Source: SIG223 sp964442785
Lineage (GTDB): Bacteria; Bacillota_I; Bacilli_A; RFN20; DUOF01
NCBI GenBank assembly: GCA_964442785.1
Contig: CAYTZW010000001.1
Coordinates: 16,069 to 80,068, forward strand
Length of the DNA stretch: 64,000 nt
Direction of reading: 5' to 3'
Both the position numbers and the translations under genes were made by a program. Positions 25,352 through 34,590 of the stretch are shown one piece after another (positions within the stretch are counted from its first letter, which is position 1; every line of letters starts with the position of its first letter). The notes beneath the pieces are model-generated. The model saw nothing but the letters and a program-made list of their open reading frames with translations. It was not told where the DNA came from and did no database searches.

Positions 25352-25885
25352 CTATATATTTTTACTTATTTCGTTATTTTTTTGGAAAAAACAATCATCA
25401 CATTCTTCAAATTTTTCCATATTTTTTTTAATGACTTTCTTATATAAAATAACATCATTTTTATCAATAAAACTTACTTCATTTAAAGAAGAAAAATTTA
25501 ACTTCAAACTTTTATCAATCGGCTTATCCATTTTGATAAAAGAATAGCCTTTATGCTTATAAAACTTACTAGCTTTATTATTTTTAGGTTCAAAAATACC
25601 ATAGACATTTTTATTTCCGTCTTTAACAATTATTTCTTCAAATAAATCTAAAAGTTTACTACCTATTTTTTTACTTTGGTATTCTTCTTTAATCTCTATA
25701 TTTCTTAAATAAATCAAATTATTCTTCAACTTTTCATAATATAAATGACCAATATTTTCTTCTTTGTCATTAATAACTTCGATTTTATTATCATTAATTA
25801 AACAATAAATATTCTTATTTTTGTCATCATAAAATAAAGCTACTTTATCACAATTATATTTTTCTTTAATATCTTTCAAAATCAT
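25352..25885 (-). CDS. GNAT family N-acetyltransferase
   Basis: The 177-residue protein has the acetyl-CoA-binding GNAT core: LIYLRNIEIKEEYQSKKIGSK (motif A, Q/RxxGxG/A variant QSKKIGS) and the C-terminal ASKFYKHKGYSFIK. The substrate cannot be told. The last 30 residues are Cys-containing (CDDCFFQ) and lysine-rich. It lies between jag and mnmE. Its GAGGTG ribosome binding site is within the 3' arm of a terminator hairpin that follows jag. Confidence 0.85.
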   Translation of the reverse strand: MILKDIKEKYNCDKVALFYDDKNKNIYCLINDNKIEVINDKEENIGHLYYEKLKNNLIYLRNIEIKEEYQSKKIGSKLLDLFEEIIVKDGNKNVYGIFEPKNNKASKFYKHKGYSFIKMDKPIDKSLKLNFSSLNEVSFIDKNDVILYKKVIKKNMEKFEECDDCFFQKNNEISKNI

Positions 25886-25928
25886 AAAAAAGCACCTCTT
25901 TTGTAATATTTTAACAATAAGAAGTGCT
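25886..25928 (-). terminator. Terminator-like hairpin after jag, overlapping the next ribosome binding site
   Basis: Minus-strand AGCACTTCTT (25928-25919) pairs with AAGAGGTGCT (25900-25891), ten pairs with one G-U, followed by TTTTTT. The 3' arm contains GAGGTG of the GNAT gene, whose ATG directly follows the T run. Confidence 0.8.
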
Positions 25929-25959
25929 ATTTTAAATATTTATTTTTCTTTTACACCAA

Positions 25960-26559
25960 TTAATCAATGTATTTGATAGTTAATTGTCTTTTTAATCCTT
26001 CTCCAATACTTTCGGTTTTAATATTTTTATAACCACTTAAAACATTATGGATTACCCTTCTTTCATCTGCAGGCATAGGATCTAAAGTAATTGTTTGTTT
26101 TGTTTTTAGAACTTCGTGAGCATATTTCTTAGCCATACTTTCAATCTTAGCATATTTGTTATCTTTATAATCTGCAACATTTAACAAAATTCTAAAATAA
26201 TTTCTAAAAGTATTATTAACGGCAACTTTCACAAGTTCATTAAACATTTGTAAAGTTATTCCATTTTTACCAATAATCAAAGAATTATTATTAGTATTAA
26301 TTTCAACATTGATGATAGGTTCTTTATATTCTATTGTAATTTCACTTTCCAAACCAAAATCATCTAGTAAAGTCTTAATATAATTCTTGATAAAATCAAA
26401 GACATCATTTTTAGTAAAAACTTCAATCTCGACTTTTTTAGAAAATAAACCTTTTTTTTCTTCCACTACATAATGATAAAATTCAGCTTTTTGCATATTT
26501 AATTCAACACAAGCATCATTAACTGCAGCTTCTTCTGTCTTATTTATAAACCTTTTCAT
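25960..26559 (-). CDS. khpB: RNA-binding protein Jag (KhpB), KH and R3H domains
   Basis: Cytoplasmic RNA-binding protein, partner of KhpA in relatives and linked to cell elongation. The 199 residues have the Jag-N domain (AAVNDACVELNMQKAEFYHYV), a KH domain with SLIIGKNGITLQMFNELV, and an R3H domain (PMPADERRVIHNVLSG). The ATG at 26559 follows AAGGTGG with good spacing; it lies inside the yidC 3' end, a 20-base overlap. Order rpmH-rnpA-yidC-jag is the classic origin cluster. Confidence 0.94.
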   Translation of the reverse strand: MKRFINKTEEAAVNDACVELNMQKAEFYHYVVEEKKGLFSKKVEIEVFTKNDVFDFIKNYIKTLLDDFGLESEITIEYKEPIINVEINTNNNSLIIGKNGITLQMFNELVKVAVNNTFRNYFRILLNVADYKDNKYAKIESMAKKYAHEVLKTKQTITLDPMPADERRVIHNVLSGYKNIKTESIGEGLKRQLTIKYID

Positions 26560-27610
26560 ATTTCTTACCACCTTTTTTATTATTTAAACTTAAATAGTGC
26601 ATTACTAAAGTTTGTAGCACACTAAATACAGAACCTAAAGTCCAATAAATTGCCATTGCAGCAGGTAAAAAGAAACCTGTCCATAAAACTAACACTAACA
26701 TAAATATCATTGTACCATTCATCTTTTGAGGTTTAACAACTTTACCTTGTTTCTTAGCTTTACTATTTGCTAACCAAGTTGACAATTTCATTGATAAGAA
26801 TTGACCTAGAACCATAATGATAAATAATATAATTCCAAAGATATTTCCGTCAAAAACTTGTGTTGATAATTTTACTCCAAAAGATAAACCTAAGAAAGAA
26901 CCTTCTTGTAAAATCGTAATATTTTGAACAGCACCCCACACCGCAATAAATATAGGCATTGTAATGAATGGAGTTAATAACATTGCTAATGGATTAATAT
27001 TATACTTTGAATATAAATTTTGCATTTTCAAAGCATATTTTTGTTTTTCAGCTTGAGTTGTTGCTTTAGAATAAGCTTCATTAATTTCCATTAACTCAGG
27101 TTGAATTTCTTGTAACTTTTGAGTTTGTTTGGTACTTTTCCAAGTAATTGCTAAAACTAAGAACTTAATAAGGAAAGTAACTAAAACTAAAGAGAAGAAT
27201 TTAGCGGTTCCTGAACCACCAAACCAATTAATAAATAAAATCATTAAGGCTGAAATAGGATAAACTAATAAACCTTCCATTAAACCTTTTTTCCAAGCAT
27301 CTCCCCAAGTCTTCTTTTCGTATTTAACACCAGATTCAGACTCGTAATCAGAAGTAACAATACATTTTTTATCAAAATTTTTATATTCTTTATTCAATTT
27401 TGAATCTATATATTTTTGAATTTCTTCTTCAGTTGTTTTTCCTGCTTCTTGAGCTTCTTGTGTCCAAGTTGTTTCATATTGTTCTAGTAAATAAGATTTA
27501 ATACTAGCCTTGTCTGCTTTACTACAAAAGTTAGATGTACAACCTGTGAAAATAAAGACACAAAATACTAAAGGTAATAATTTAATTAATAACTTTTTTT
27601 TCTTTTTCAT
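26540..27610 (-). CDS. yidC: Membrane protein insertase YidC/SpoIIIJ
   Basis: Inserts membrane proteins, with or after Sec. The 356-residue product is a lipoprotein (FIFTGC lipobox, Cys at about residue 24) with five hydrophobic segments in the C-terminal two-thirds (PISALMILFINWFGG; FFSLVLVTFLIKFLVLAIT; LAMLLTPFITMPIFIAVWGA; and two more). The conserved core Arg is not obvious to me by eye. A segment before the first span is longer than in Bacillus (residues 25-105). The start overlaps rnpA by 29 bases. Confidence 0.94.
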   Translation of the reverse strand: MKKKKKLLIKLLPLVFCVFIFTGCTSNFCSKADKASIKSYLLEQYETTWTQEAQEAGKTTEEEIQKYIDSKLNKEYKNFDKKCIVTSDYESESGVKYEKKTWGDAWKKGLMEGLLVYPISALMILFINWFGGSGTAKFFSLVLVTFLIKFLVLAITWKSTKQTQKLQEIQPELMEINEAYSKATTQAEKQKYALKMQNLYSKYNINPLAMLLTPFITMPIFIAVWGAVQNITILQEGSFLGLSFGVKLSTQVFDGNIFGIILFIIMVLGQFLSMKLSTWLANSKAKKQGKVVKPQKMNGTMIFMLVLVLWTGFFLPAAMAIYWTLGSVFSVLQTLVMHYLSLNNKKGGKKYEKVYK

Positions 27611-27950
27611 AATTTTCCTCTATTCTTTCTTCCATTTTTTTATACAAAGTCTCTAATGATAAATAATTTCTTTGGAAATCATTATTCAAAAATTTTGACC
27701 TAGCGACAATAATTATATCATAAGAAAAATCAATATTGCATATATTTCTTATCATTTCATTAATTTGCCTTTTCACTTTATGTCTAACTACTGAATTTCC
27801 TATTTTTTTACTAACGCTTACTCCTACTCTAATATATTCAAAATCATTTTTTTTATAATATATTGTATAAAAATCATTAGAAACAAATTTTTTCTTATTG
27901 ATTACTTTTTGGAAATCTTCATTTTTTCTTAAACGATACTCTTTTTTCAT
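27582..27950 (-). CDS. rnpA: Ribonuclease P protein component
   Basis: Protein subunit of RNase P, which trims tRNA 5' ends. The 122 residues show MKKEYRLRKNEDFQKVINKK at the N terminus and the RNR-like motif region SVVRHKVKRQINEMIRN. It is between rpmH and yidC. A hairpin terminator separates it from rpmH, so part of its transcription is probably readthrough. Confidence 0.95.
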   Translation of the reverse strand: MKKEYRLRKNEDFQKVINKKKFVSNDFYTIYYKKNDFEYIRVGVSVSKKIGNSVVRHKVKRQINEMIRNICNIDFSYDIIIVARSKFLNNDFQRNYLSLETLYKKMEERIEENYEKEKKVIN

Positions 27951-27962
27951 TTTTCTTTAATT

Positions 27963-27986
27963 TGAAAAAAACCACTTTGCAGTGGT
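27963..27986 (-). terminator. Terminator between rpmH and rnpA
   Basis: Minus-strand ACCACT-GCAA-AGTGGT (27986-27971) followed by TTTTTTTC. It probably lowers rnpA expression relative to rpmH. Confidence 0.85.
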
Positions 27987-27991
27987 CTTTT

Positions 27992-28126
27992 TTATGCGGT
28001 TAATTCCTTTCTTCCTTTTGCCCTTCTACGAGCTATTACATTTCTACCATTAGCAGTAGCCATTCTTGCTCTAAAACCGTGCGTCTTAGCATGTTTTCTT
28101 TTACTAGGTTGATAAGTTCTTTTCAT
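27992..28126 (-). CDS. rpmH: 50S ribosomal protein L34
   Basis: The 44-residue, very basic protein reads MKRTYQPSKRKHAKTHGFRA, continuing with the family-typical RMATANGR and ending RRAKGRKELTA. GGAGGTG precedes the ATG. It is the first gene left of oriC, transcribed away from it from a consensus promoter. The gene is short but unmistakable. Confidence 0.98.
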   Translation of the reverse strand: MKRTYQPSKRKHAKTHGFRARMATANGRNVIARRRAKGRKELTA

Positions 28127-28161
28127 TATTACACCTCCAAATAAATTTATACCACGCTCAA

Positions 28162-28190
28162 ATTATATAGATAAAATGTCTTTAAGTCAA
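28162..28190 (-). promoter_or_regulatory. rpmH promoter
   Basis: Minus-strand TTGACT (28185-28190), a 17-base spacer and TATAAT (28162-28167), about 36 bases from the rpmH ATG. A near-perfect sigma-A promoter. Confidence 0.85.
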
Positions 28191-28196
28191 TAAAAA

Positions 28197-28485
28197 TAAG
28201 GATTATCAACCAATTTTTTACTAACAAAATAATGTTGAAAACACACAAAAAATATGTGGATAACTTTCAAAAAAGCCATATAATAAAAGAAAAACAAATG
28301 TTGATAACTTTATTCACTGTGGAAAACTTTATCCACTTTTACCCAATTTTCCCCGTTTATAAAGTTTTAGACAATTTATCCACAATGAATATTTGTTGAC
28401 AATTGCTAAAAATCAATAATCATAAGGATTTTCATTGTTGAAAACTCTGTGGAAAATTAAAAATCAATAGACTTTTCCACAATAA
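28197..28485. other. oriC: Chromosomal replication origin with DnaA-box cluster
   Basis: Gene-free, A+T-rich space between rpmH and dnaA. Consensus DnaA boxes occur at 28255-28263 (TGTGGATAA) and 28376-28384 (TTATCCACA). Close variants are at 28203-28211, 28299-28307 (TGTTGATAA), 28318-28326 (TGTGGAAAA), 28329-28337 (TTATCCACT), about 28448-28456, and 28473-28481 (TTTTCCACA). A second small cluster lies between dnaA and dnaN, giving the split layout seen in Bacillus. Gene strand switches exactly here, supporting origin function. Confidence 0.92.
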
Positions 28486-28495
28486 ATGGTATATT
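28473..28495 (+). promoter_or_regulatory. dnaA promoter with overlapping DnaA box
   Basis: TGGTATATT at 28487-28495 is an extended -10 element about 25 bases before the dnaA start. The DnaA-box variant TTTTCCACA at 28473-28481 sits just upstream of the -10, consistent with DnaA autoregulation. A TTGACA at 28396-28401 lacks a convincing -10 partner. Confidence 0.5.
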
Positions 28496-28520
28496 AAAGA
28501 AGGAATAAAGGAGTGGGAAA

Positions 28521-29876
28521 ATGTTATCAAAACTAAATAATATTTGGGACGAGGTTCTTTCTAAGCTAAAAGTCCAAATAAATGATGCTAATATTTTTAA
28601 CAATTTTCTATTATCTACTAAATTAGTAAATTTAGAAGGAGATACCGCTACAATAAGTGTACCTTCCAAATTTACAAGGGAACTTATCGTTTTTAAATAT
28701 TTAGATTTAATACAAAATTGTTTATGTGAAGTTACTGAAACAAACTTCAAATGTGTAATCAAAGAAGAAAAAGAAATAAATGTTCCTGTAAGAGGAAATT
28801 TTACCAGCGATGAAGCTTTAAATAATACTAATTTAAATACTAAATATACTTTCGACAACTTTGTTGTCGGTACTTGTAATAGAGAATGTCATTCAGCTGC
28901 TTTAACAGTAGCTATTGAACCAGGTAATTTCTATAATCCACTTTTTATATATGGAAAATCTGGAATTGGAAAAACCCATTTATTACACGCTATTGGGAAT
29001 TATGCTAGATTAAAACAACCTAGAACTTTTAGAATTTTATATACTTCTTCTCAAGATTTTATGGACGACTTGTTCAAATCATTTAGAGAAGAAAGAGGAG
29101 CAGAAATCTTAAAAGAGAAAATTAAATCTATAGATTTACTTCTTATCGATGATATTCAATTCTTCTCTGGAAAAGATAAAATGGGAGAAATATTTTTCCA
29201 ATTATTTAACAATTTAATCAATTCAAGAAAACAAATCGTTATCACAAGTGATAGACCACCTCATGAGCTAAAAGGATTAGAAGATAGATTAGTCAGCAGA
29301 TTTGCTTCTGGACTAAGTGTTGGTATTGAAAACCCTGAATTTGATACATCTTTAAAAATCTTACACAAAAAAATAGAATCTTTAAATTTAACAACCGAAA
29401 AAATTGATGAAGATGTCTTAAATCATATTGCTTTGAAATATTCAAGCGATATTAGACAACTTGAAGGAGCTCTTAATAGATTAATCTATTACGCTATCAA
29501 TTTTAAACAACAAGAACATATAGATATGGATTTAGCTTTAGAGGCTTTTAAAGGTTTAGCACCTTCTGTTAGTAAAAAGAATGAATCCGTTTCTGTTGAA
29601 AGAATTAAAAATGCTGTCGCAGATTATTACAACTTATCCACAACTCAGTTGATATCTAAAGTAAGAACTAACAATATTGCTACTGCAAGACACGTTGCAA
29701 TGTATCTATGTCGAAGTATTTTAGACATTCCTTTTATTCAAATCGGAGTAGAATTTGGAGGAAGGGACCACTCGACTGTTATTAATGCGTGTGAAAAAAT
29801 CGAAGAATTGTTGAAAACTGATGAGCAATATAAGAAAGCAATAGATGAGTTAAAATTCATCTTAAAAAGTAAATAA
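28521..29876 (+). CDS. dnaA: Chromosomal replication initiator protein DnaA
   Basis: Binds the oriC DnaA boxes and opens the duplex. The 451 residues have the usual four domains: an N-terminal interaction domain, a linker, the AAA+ domain with YGKSGIGKTHLLHAIGNY (Walker A) and LLIDDIQFF (Walker B), and the DNA-binding domain with the signature RDHSTVINACEKI. AAAGGAGTGGG precedes the ATG. A consensus DnaA box occurs inside the gene at 29634-29642. Confidence 0.99.
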   Translation: MLSKLNNIWDEVLSKLKVQINDANIFNNFLLSTKLVNLEGDTATISVPSKFTRELIVFKYLDLIQNCLCEVTETNFKCVIKEEKEINVPVRGNFTSDEALNNTNLNTKYTFDNFVVGTCNRECHSAALTVAIEPGNFYNPLFIYGKSGIGKTHLLHAIGNYARLKQPRTFRILYTSSQDFMDDLFKSFREERGAEILKEKIKSIDLLLIDDIQFFSGKDKMGEIFFQLFNNLINSRKQIVITSDRPPHELKGLEDRLVSRFASGLSVGIENPEFDTSLKILHKKIESLNLTTEKIDEDVLNHIALKYSSDIRQLEGALNRLIYYAINFKQQEHIDMDLALEAFKGLAPSVSKKNESVSVERIKNAVADYYNLSTTQLISKVRTNNIATARHVAMYLCRSILDIPFIQIGVEFGGRDHSTVINACEKIEELLKTDEQYKKAIDELKFILKSK

Positions 29877-29915
29877 AATATAGAAAATTTGATTTATTTA
29901 TAGAGCAATTTGTGG

Positions 29916-29957
29916 TAGAATATTAGTGTTGAAAAAGGAGTTATCAACTTTTCCACA
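29916..29957 (+). promoter_or_regulatory. dnaN promoter and downstream DnaA boxes
   Basis: TGGTAGAAT is an extended -10 (TAGAAT at 29916-29921). TTATCAACT (about 29941-29949) and TTTTCCACA (29949-29957) follow, equivalent to the second DnaA-box cluster of the split origin in Bacillus. Confidence 0.5.
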
Positions 29958-29996
29958 GCCCTTATTGTTATTATTAATTATCTTAGGAGGAATAAT

Positions 29997-31118
29997 ATGA
30001 GATTTATAATTTCAAGAGTTCATTTGATGAATGCTTTAAACATCGTTTCCAAAGCCGTATCTAACAAAAGTCCTTTACCTATTTTAAATGGAATTAAATT
30101 TGAGTTATCAAACGACCAATTAGTTTTATTAGGTAGTGATACCGATATATCTATAAAAACAATTATTCCTGTTACTGAAAAAGGTGAACAAATTATCAAT
30201 GTTTTTGAAACTGGAGAAATTGTTTTATCTAGTAGATATATTACAGAAATAGTTAGAAAGATAGATAGTGAGAGAATTGAGTTAGAAATACTAGACGGAA
30301 ATTTAGTAAAAATAAGCGACCAACATACAAACTTTAATATAAATGGAATTAAAGCTAAAGACTATCCACAAATAGATTTAAACCCAAATGGAACATTAAT
30401 TTCTTTAAATGCTCAAACATTGAAAACAACTTTAAATCAAACTATATTTGCAACTTCTATTTCAGAAACCAGACCAATGTTAACAGGTGTTAATTTCAAA
30501 ATGGACGGCAATATTTTAGAATGTGTAGCAACTGATACTTTTAGATTAGCTAAAAAAGTTATCAAAACTAATGAGTCAGGATTATTTAATGTAACTATTC
30601 CTGCTAAGAGTTTGTCTGAAATCTCAAAAATTATCGACAATGATGAAATTGTAAATATTTATTTTTCTGAGAAAAAAGTTTTATTCAAATTAGCTAAAAC
30701 AACTATTTCAACAAGAATTATCAGTGGAGTTTATCCAGATACATCAAAATTAATACCTAGTAATCAAGATTATAGACTAGAAGTAATAACTAGCAATATT
30801 TTAGCTGCTGTTGATAGAGCGTCTTTATTATCTACCGATAGAAATAACATTGTTAAGTTAAATATGAGCCAAGAAAAAGTGGAAATATCATCTAATAGCC
30901 AAGAAATTGGTTCTGTTAATGAAAGATTAAATACTTTCCATTATGAAGGAGATAAAATGAGTATTTCTTTCTCTGCTCAATATGTCCAAGATGCTATCAA
31001 AGCTATTGGAAGTGAAGATATTCAATTATTATTTGTAGGAGAAATGAAACCTTTTGTTATCAAGAACAAAGAAGATGATTCGATAACACAACTAGTAGTT
31101 CCAGTAAGAACTTATTAA
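29997..31118 (+). CDS. dnaN: DNA polymerase III beta sliding clamp
   Basis: Ring-shaped processivity clamp. The 373 residues start MRFIISRVHLMNALNIVSKA and contain the three-fold repeated clamp fold, with ETRPMLTGVNF in the middle domain and the C-terminal PVRTY ending, a family hallmark. AGGAGG precedes the ATG. It follows dnaA after 120 bases that include DnaA boxes. Confidence 0.98.
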   Translation: MRFIISRVHLMNALNIVSKAVSNKSPLPILNGIKFELSNDQLVLLGSDTDISIKTIIPVTEKGEQIINVFETGEIVLSSRYITEIVRKIDSERIELEILDGNLVKISDQHTNFNINGIKAKDYPQIDLNPNGTLISLNAQTLKTTLNQTIFATSISETRPMLTGVNFKMDGNILECVATDTFRLAKKVIKTNESGLFNVTIPAKSLSEISKIIDNDEIVNIYFSEKKVLFKLAKTTISTRIISGVYPDTSKLIPSNQDYRLEVITSNILAAVDRASLLSTDRNNIVKLNMSQEKVEISSNSQEIGSVNERLNTFHYEGDKMSISFSAQYVQDAIKAIGSEDIQLLFVGEMKPFVIKNKEDDSITQLVVPVRTY

Positions 31119-31142
31119 AGAGCAAAAAAATGCTCTTTTTCT
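31117..31142 (+). terminator. Terminator after dnaN
   Basis: AAAGAGCA/TGCTCTTT stem followed by TTCTTTTG, beginning at the dnaN stop codon. The next 180 bases hold only A+T-rich leader sequence, with no clear promoter, before yaaA. Confidence 0.85.
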
Positions 31143-31323
31143 TTTGTTTTAAAAAAGTAAATCAAAAATGATAAAACTATAAGAAAATAATGATAAAATC
31201 GTGCTATAAGGCTAAAAATAGGTAAAAACAGATAAAGTGAAGAATATATTCTTTGCTTTTTTTTATGTTTATGATAAAATATTAATATAAATATTTATAT
31301 TAATAAGTGGAAAAGGTGAAAAA

Positions 31324-31536
31324 ATGAAAAAAATTACAATCAACACAGAATACATAACCTTAGGACAATTACTAAAATATGCCAATGTTATTAGCAATGG
31401 TTCAGATGCTAAAATCTTTCTTGTCGAAAATAAAGTCTTTGTAAATGGAGAACTAGAACAAAGAAGGGGTAGAAAAATTTATGACAATTATCAAATAAAA
31501 ATTGATAAAGAAGAATTTTTGGTGAAAAGAGAATGA
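31324..31536 (+). CDS. yaaA: S4-domain RNA-binding protein YaaA
   Basis: Small S4-domain protein, in Bacillus associated with 50S ribosome assembly. The 70 residues are one S4 domain (ITLGQLLKYANVISNGSDAK, then VFVNGELEQRRGRKI). AAAGGTG lies before the ATG. Its stop overlaps the recF start (ATGA), so the two are translationally coupled, as in Bacillus. Confidence 0.93.
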   Translation: MKKITINTEYITLGQLLKYANVISNGSDAKIFLVENKVFVNGELEQRRGRKIYDNYQIKIDKEEFLVKRE

Positions 31537-32636
31537 AACTTACTAAGATAAGATTAAGAGATTTTCGAAATTACCAAGATGTGAGTTTGAATTTTTCTAA
31601 AAGTAACGTCAATGTTTTATATGGTGATAACGCTCAAGGAAAAACAAATTTAGTCGAGGCAATTCATTATGCTTCACTTCTTTCTTCTTTTAGGACTAAC
31701 AATGATTTAAGTTTGATAACTAAAGATAAAATGTTTTCTATTATGGAATACGAATTTGAAAAAGAAGCCAAAAAAGTGAAAATAAAAATAATTCTAAGTA
31801 AAACAGGAAAGAAAATTTATGTTGATGAAATAGAAGAAAAAAAATTTCGAGATTACATAGGAAAAATCAATGTTATTTCCTTCTGTAGTGATGATATAAG
31901 AAAATTTAAAGAATCCCCAAAAGAAAGAAGAAAATTCTTTGATGAAGAAATAAGTAAATTTGATAAAAAATATTTACTACACTTATTAAAAATAAAAAAA
32001 TATTTAAAACAAAGAAATGAAATACTAAAAAATGAAACGAAATATTTGAATGAATATTTAGATATCATAGATTTAAAACTAGCCGAAGATAGTTGCTATA
32101 TTTGTGAAATAAGAAAACGATTTGTTGCCAAGATTAATGAGAAAATAAGTGATGTTTATAACCAAATAACAGGTCAAAATTCAATAATTAAAATTAAATA
32201 TTCTAATTTGTTGAAAAATGAAGAAATAACAAAGGATAACATTCAAAAATTATATAGTGAAAATAGGATAAAAGATATTGAAAAAAAACAAACAAATGTT
32301 GGAATACAAAAAGAAAATTATGAATGTTTAATTGATAATCAGATTTATTCAGAATATGCTTCACAAGGACAACAAAGATTAATTCTTTTAGCGTTAAAAC
32401 TCACAATATTAAAAATTATTGAAGAAGAAAACAAAATAAAAACATTACTAATATTAGATGATATATTTTCGGAACTAGATGAAGATAAGAAAAAGTTAGT
32501 TATGCAATATATCAAAGAAGAAAATCAAGTTTTTATAACAACCACTAATAAAAAAGAAATAGAAGAAAAAAAATATGATATTGATATTTCTTATTTTAAT
32601 GTAAACAAAGGTATTGTAACAGAAAGGAATGAATAA
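31533..32636 (+). CDS. recF: DNA replication and repair protein RecF
   Basis: SMC-like ATPase that loads RecA at gaps. The 367 residues contain Walker A GDNAQGKT (31-38), the ABC signature YASQGQQR, and Walker B LLILDDIFSELD. The start overlaps the yaaA stop. The gene leads into gyrB after three bases. Confidence 0.97.
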   Translation: MKLTKIRLRDFRNYQDVSLNFSKSNVNVLYGDNAQGKTNLVEAIHYASLLSSFRTNNDLSLITKDKMFSIMEYEFEKEAKKVKIKIILSKTGKKIYVDEIEEKKFRDYIGKINVISFCSDDIRKFKESPKERRKFFDEEISKFDKKYLLHLLKIKKYLKQRNEILKNETKYLNEYLDIIDLKLAEDSCYICEIRKRFVAKINEKISDVYNQITGQNSIIKIKYSNLLKNEEITKDNIQKLYSENRIKDIEKKQTNVGIQKENYECLIDNQIYSEYASQGQQRLILLALKLTILKIIEEENKIKTLLILDDIFSELDEDKKKLVMQYIKEENQVFITTTNKKEIEEKKYDIDISYFNVNKGIVTERNE

Positions 32637-32639
32637 TAA

Positions 32640-34577
32640 ATGAATGAAAATGAAATAGAGACAGTAGTTGAAGAAGAATATACCGATGATAATATTCAAG
32701 TACTAGAAGGATTAGAAGCTGTTAGAAAAAGACCAGGAATGTATATTGGTACAACTTCTGAAAGAGGATTGCATCATCTTGTTTGGGAAATCATTGATAA
32801 TGCCATAGATGAGGCTTTAGCAGGATTTTGTACCCAAGTTGATGTAACTGTTACTAAAGATAATGAAATAATCGTCAAAGATAATGGTAGAGGTATTCCT
32901 ACAGGAATTAATAAAAAAACTGGTATTTCAACTATAGAAACCGTTTATACAGTTTTACACGCAGGTGGAAAATTTGGAGAAAATGGTGGTTATAAAGTAT
33001 CAGGAGGATTACACGGAGTAGGAGCAAGTGTTGTAAACGCTTTATCTACTTACCTTGAATGTACTGTTTGTAGAGAAGGAAAGAAATACTATTGCCGATT
33101 TGAAAAAGGAGGACATACAGTTCAACCTTTAAAGGTAATTGGAGAAACAACAGAAAGAGGCACCACTGTTAAATTTAAACCTGACCCAGAAATATTTACG
33201 GAAACAACTGTTTATAAATATGAAACTTTAAAAAATAGAATAAGACAATTAGCATTCTTAAACAAAGGATTAAAAATCACTTTAAAAGATGAAAGAGAAG
33301 AAAATGTTTATGATGAATTTCATTATGAAGGTGGTTTAAAAGAATATGTAAAATACATTAATCAAAACAAAACAGTTTTACATAACGATATCATTTATAG
33401 TGAAGGTGCTGCGGAAGGAATTTCTGTAGAAGTTGCTATTCAATACAATACGGGAGATTTACCAAGTATATATTCATATTGTAATAACATTAATACTCAA
33501 GAAGGTGGAACTCACGAAGAAGGTTTTAGATTAGCACTTTCAAGAGTTTTAAATAACTATGCAAGAAAAAATAAATATTTATCGGATAAAGATGAAGCTT
33601 TAACTAATGAAGACTTGAAAGAAGGATTAACCGCAGTAGTATCTGTAAAACACCCAAATCCTCAATATGAAGGACAAACAAAAACTAAGTTAGGAAATTC
33701 AGAAGTTAGAAAAATTGTAAGTAACATCTTAGGAGAAGACTTAGAAAGGTATTTATTAGAAAATCCAGACCAAGCAAAAATAATTATCGAAAAAGCAATG
33801 CTTGCAAGTGAAGCAAGAAGGGCTGCTAAAAGAGCTAGAGAAATGACAAAGAAAAAGAACTTGCTTGATGTAGCAGGAATTCCAGGAAAACTAGCTGATT
33901 GTTCTAGCAATAATCCAGAATTAAATGAATTATACTTAGTGGAGGGAGATTCAGCAGGTGGTAGTGCTAAAACAGGTAGAGATAGAAGATACCAAGCAGT
34001 TTTACCATTAAGAGGAAAAATCTTAAACGTTGAAAAAGCAAGTAACGATAAAATCTTTGCTAGTGAACCAATAAGAAACTTAATAACTTCATTAGGTTGT
34101 GGAATTGGAACAGAGTTTGATATAACTAAATTAAAATATCACAAAGTATTTATTATGACCGATGCTGACGTCGATGGAGCTCACATTAGAATATTGCTTT
34201 TAACATTCTTCTATCGTTATATGAAACCTTTAGTAGAAGGTGGACATATTTATGCAGCACAACCACCACTTTATAAAATAGCGTGGGGTAAAAATAATGA
34301 AGCTTATGCTTATTCAGATGAAGAATTAGAAAAAGTAAAAGCAGAACACCCAAATACAAAATTAAGCATTCAAAGATATAAAGGTTTAGGAGAAATGAAT
34401 GCTGATCAATTATGGGAAACTACAATGAACCCAGAAAATAGGGTATTACTAAAAATAACCGTTGAAGATGCAGTTGATGCTGATTTAGCTTTTGATATGT
34501 TAATGGGAGAAAAAGTAGAACCTAGAAGAAACTTTATCTTAGCAAATGCTAAATTTGTTGAGAATTTAGACATATAA
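32640..34577 (+). CDS. gyrB: DNA gyrase subunit B
   Basis: ATPase subunit of gyrase, which introduces negative supercoils. The 645 residues have the GHKL ATPase (IDNAIDEALAG; DNGRGIPTG), the transducer domain, and the Toprim region with EGDSAGGSAKTGRDR and the metal motif DADVDGAHIR. It ends in the usual ILANAKFVENLDI, a terminus typical of GyrB rather than ParE. gyrA follows after 13 bases. Confidence 0.98.
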   Translation: MNENEIETVVEEEYTDDNIQVLEGLEAVRKRPGMYIGTTSERGLHHLVWEIIDNAIDEALAGFCTQVDVTVTKDNEIIVKDNGRGIPTGINKKTGISTIETVYTVLHAGGKFGENGGYKVSGGLHGVGASVVNALSTYLECTVCREGKKYYCRFEKGGHTVQPLKVIGETTERGTTVKFKPDPEIFTETTVYKYETLKNRIRQLAFLNKGLKITLKDEREENVYDEFHYEGGLKEYVKYINQNKTVLHNDIIYSEGAAEGISVEVAIQYNTGDLPSIYSYCNNINTQEGGTHEEGFRLALSRVLNNYARKNKYLSDKDEALTNEDLKEGLTAVVSVKHPNPQYEGQTKTKLGNSEVRKIVSNILGEDLERYLLENPDQAKIIIEKAMLASEARRAAKRAREMTKKKNLLDVAGIPGKLADCSSNNPELNELYLVEGDSAGGSAKTGRDRRYQAVLPLRGKILNVEKASNDKIFASEPIRNLITSLGCGIGTEFDITKLKYHKVFIMTDADVDGAHIRILLLTFFYRYMKPLVEGGHIYAAQPPLYKIAWGKNNEAYAYSDEELEKVKAEHPNTKLSIQRYKGLGEMNADQLWETTMNPENRVLLKITVEDAVDADLAFDMLMGEKVEPRRNFILANAKFVENLDI

Positions 34578-34590
34578 GGAGGAATAGAAA

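Noticed and set aside
28457..28858. 133-codon minus-strand frame over the dnaA start
   Set aside because: Antisense to conserved dnaA sequence and to the DnaA boxes; no support as a gene.
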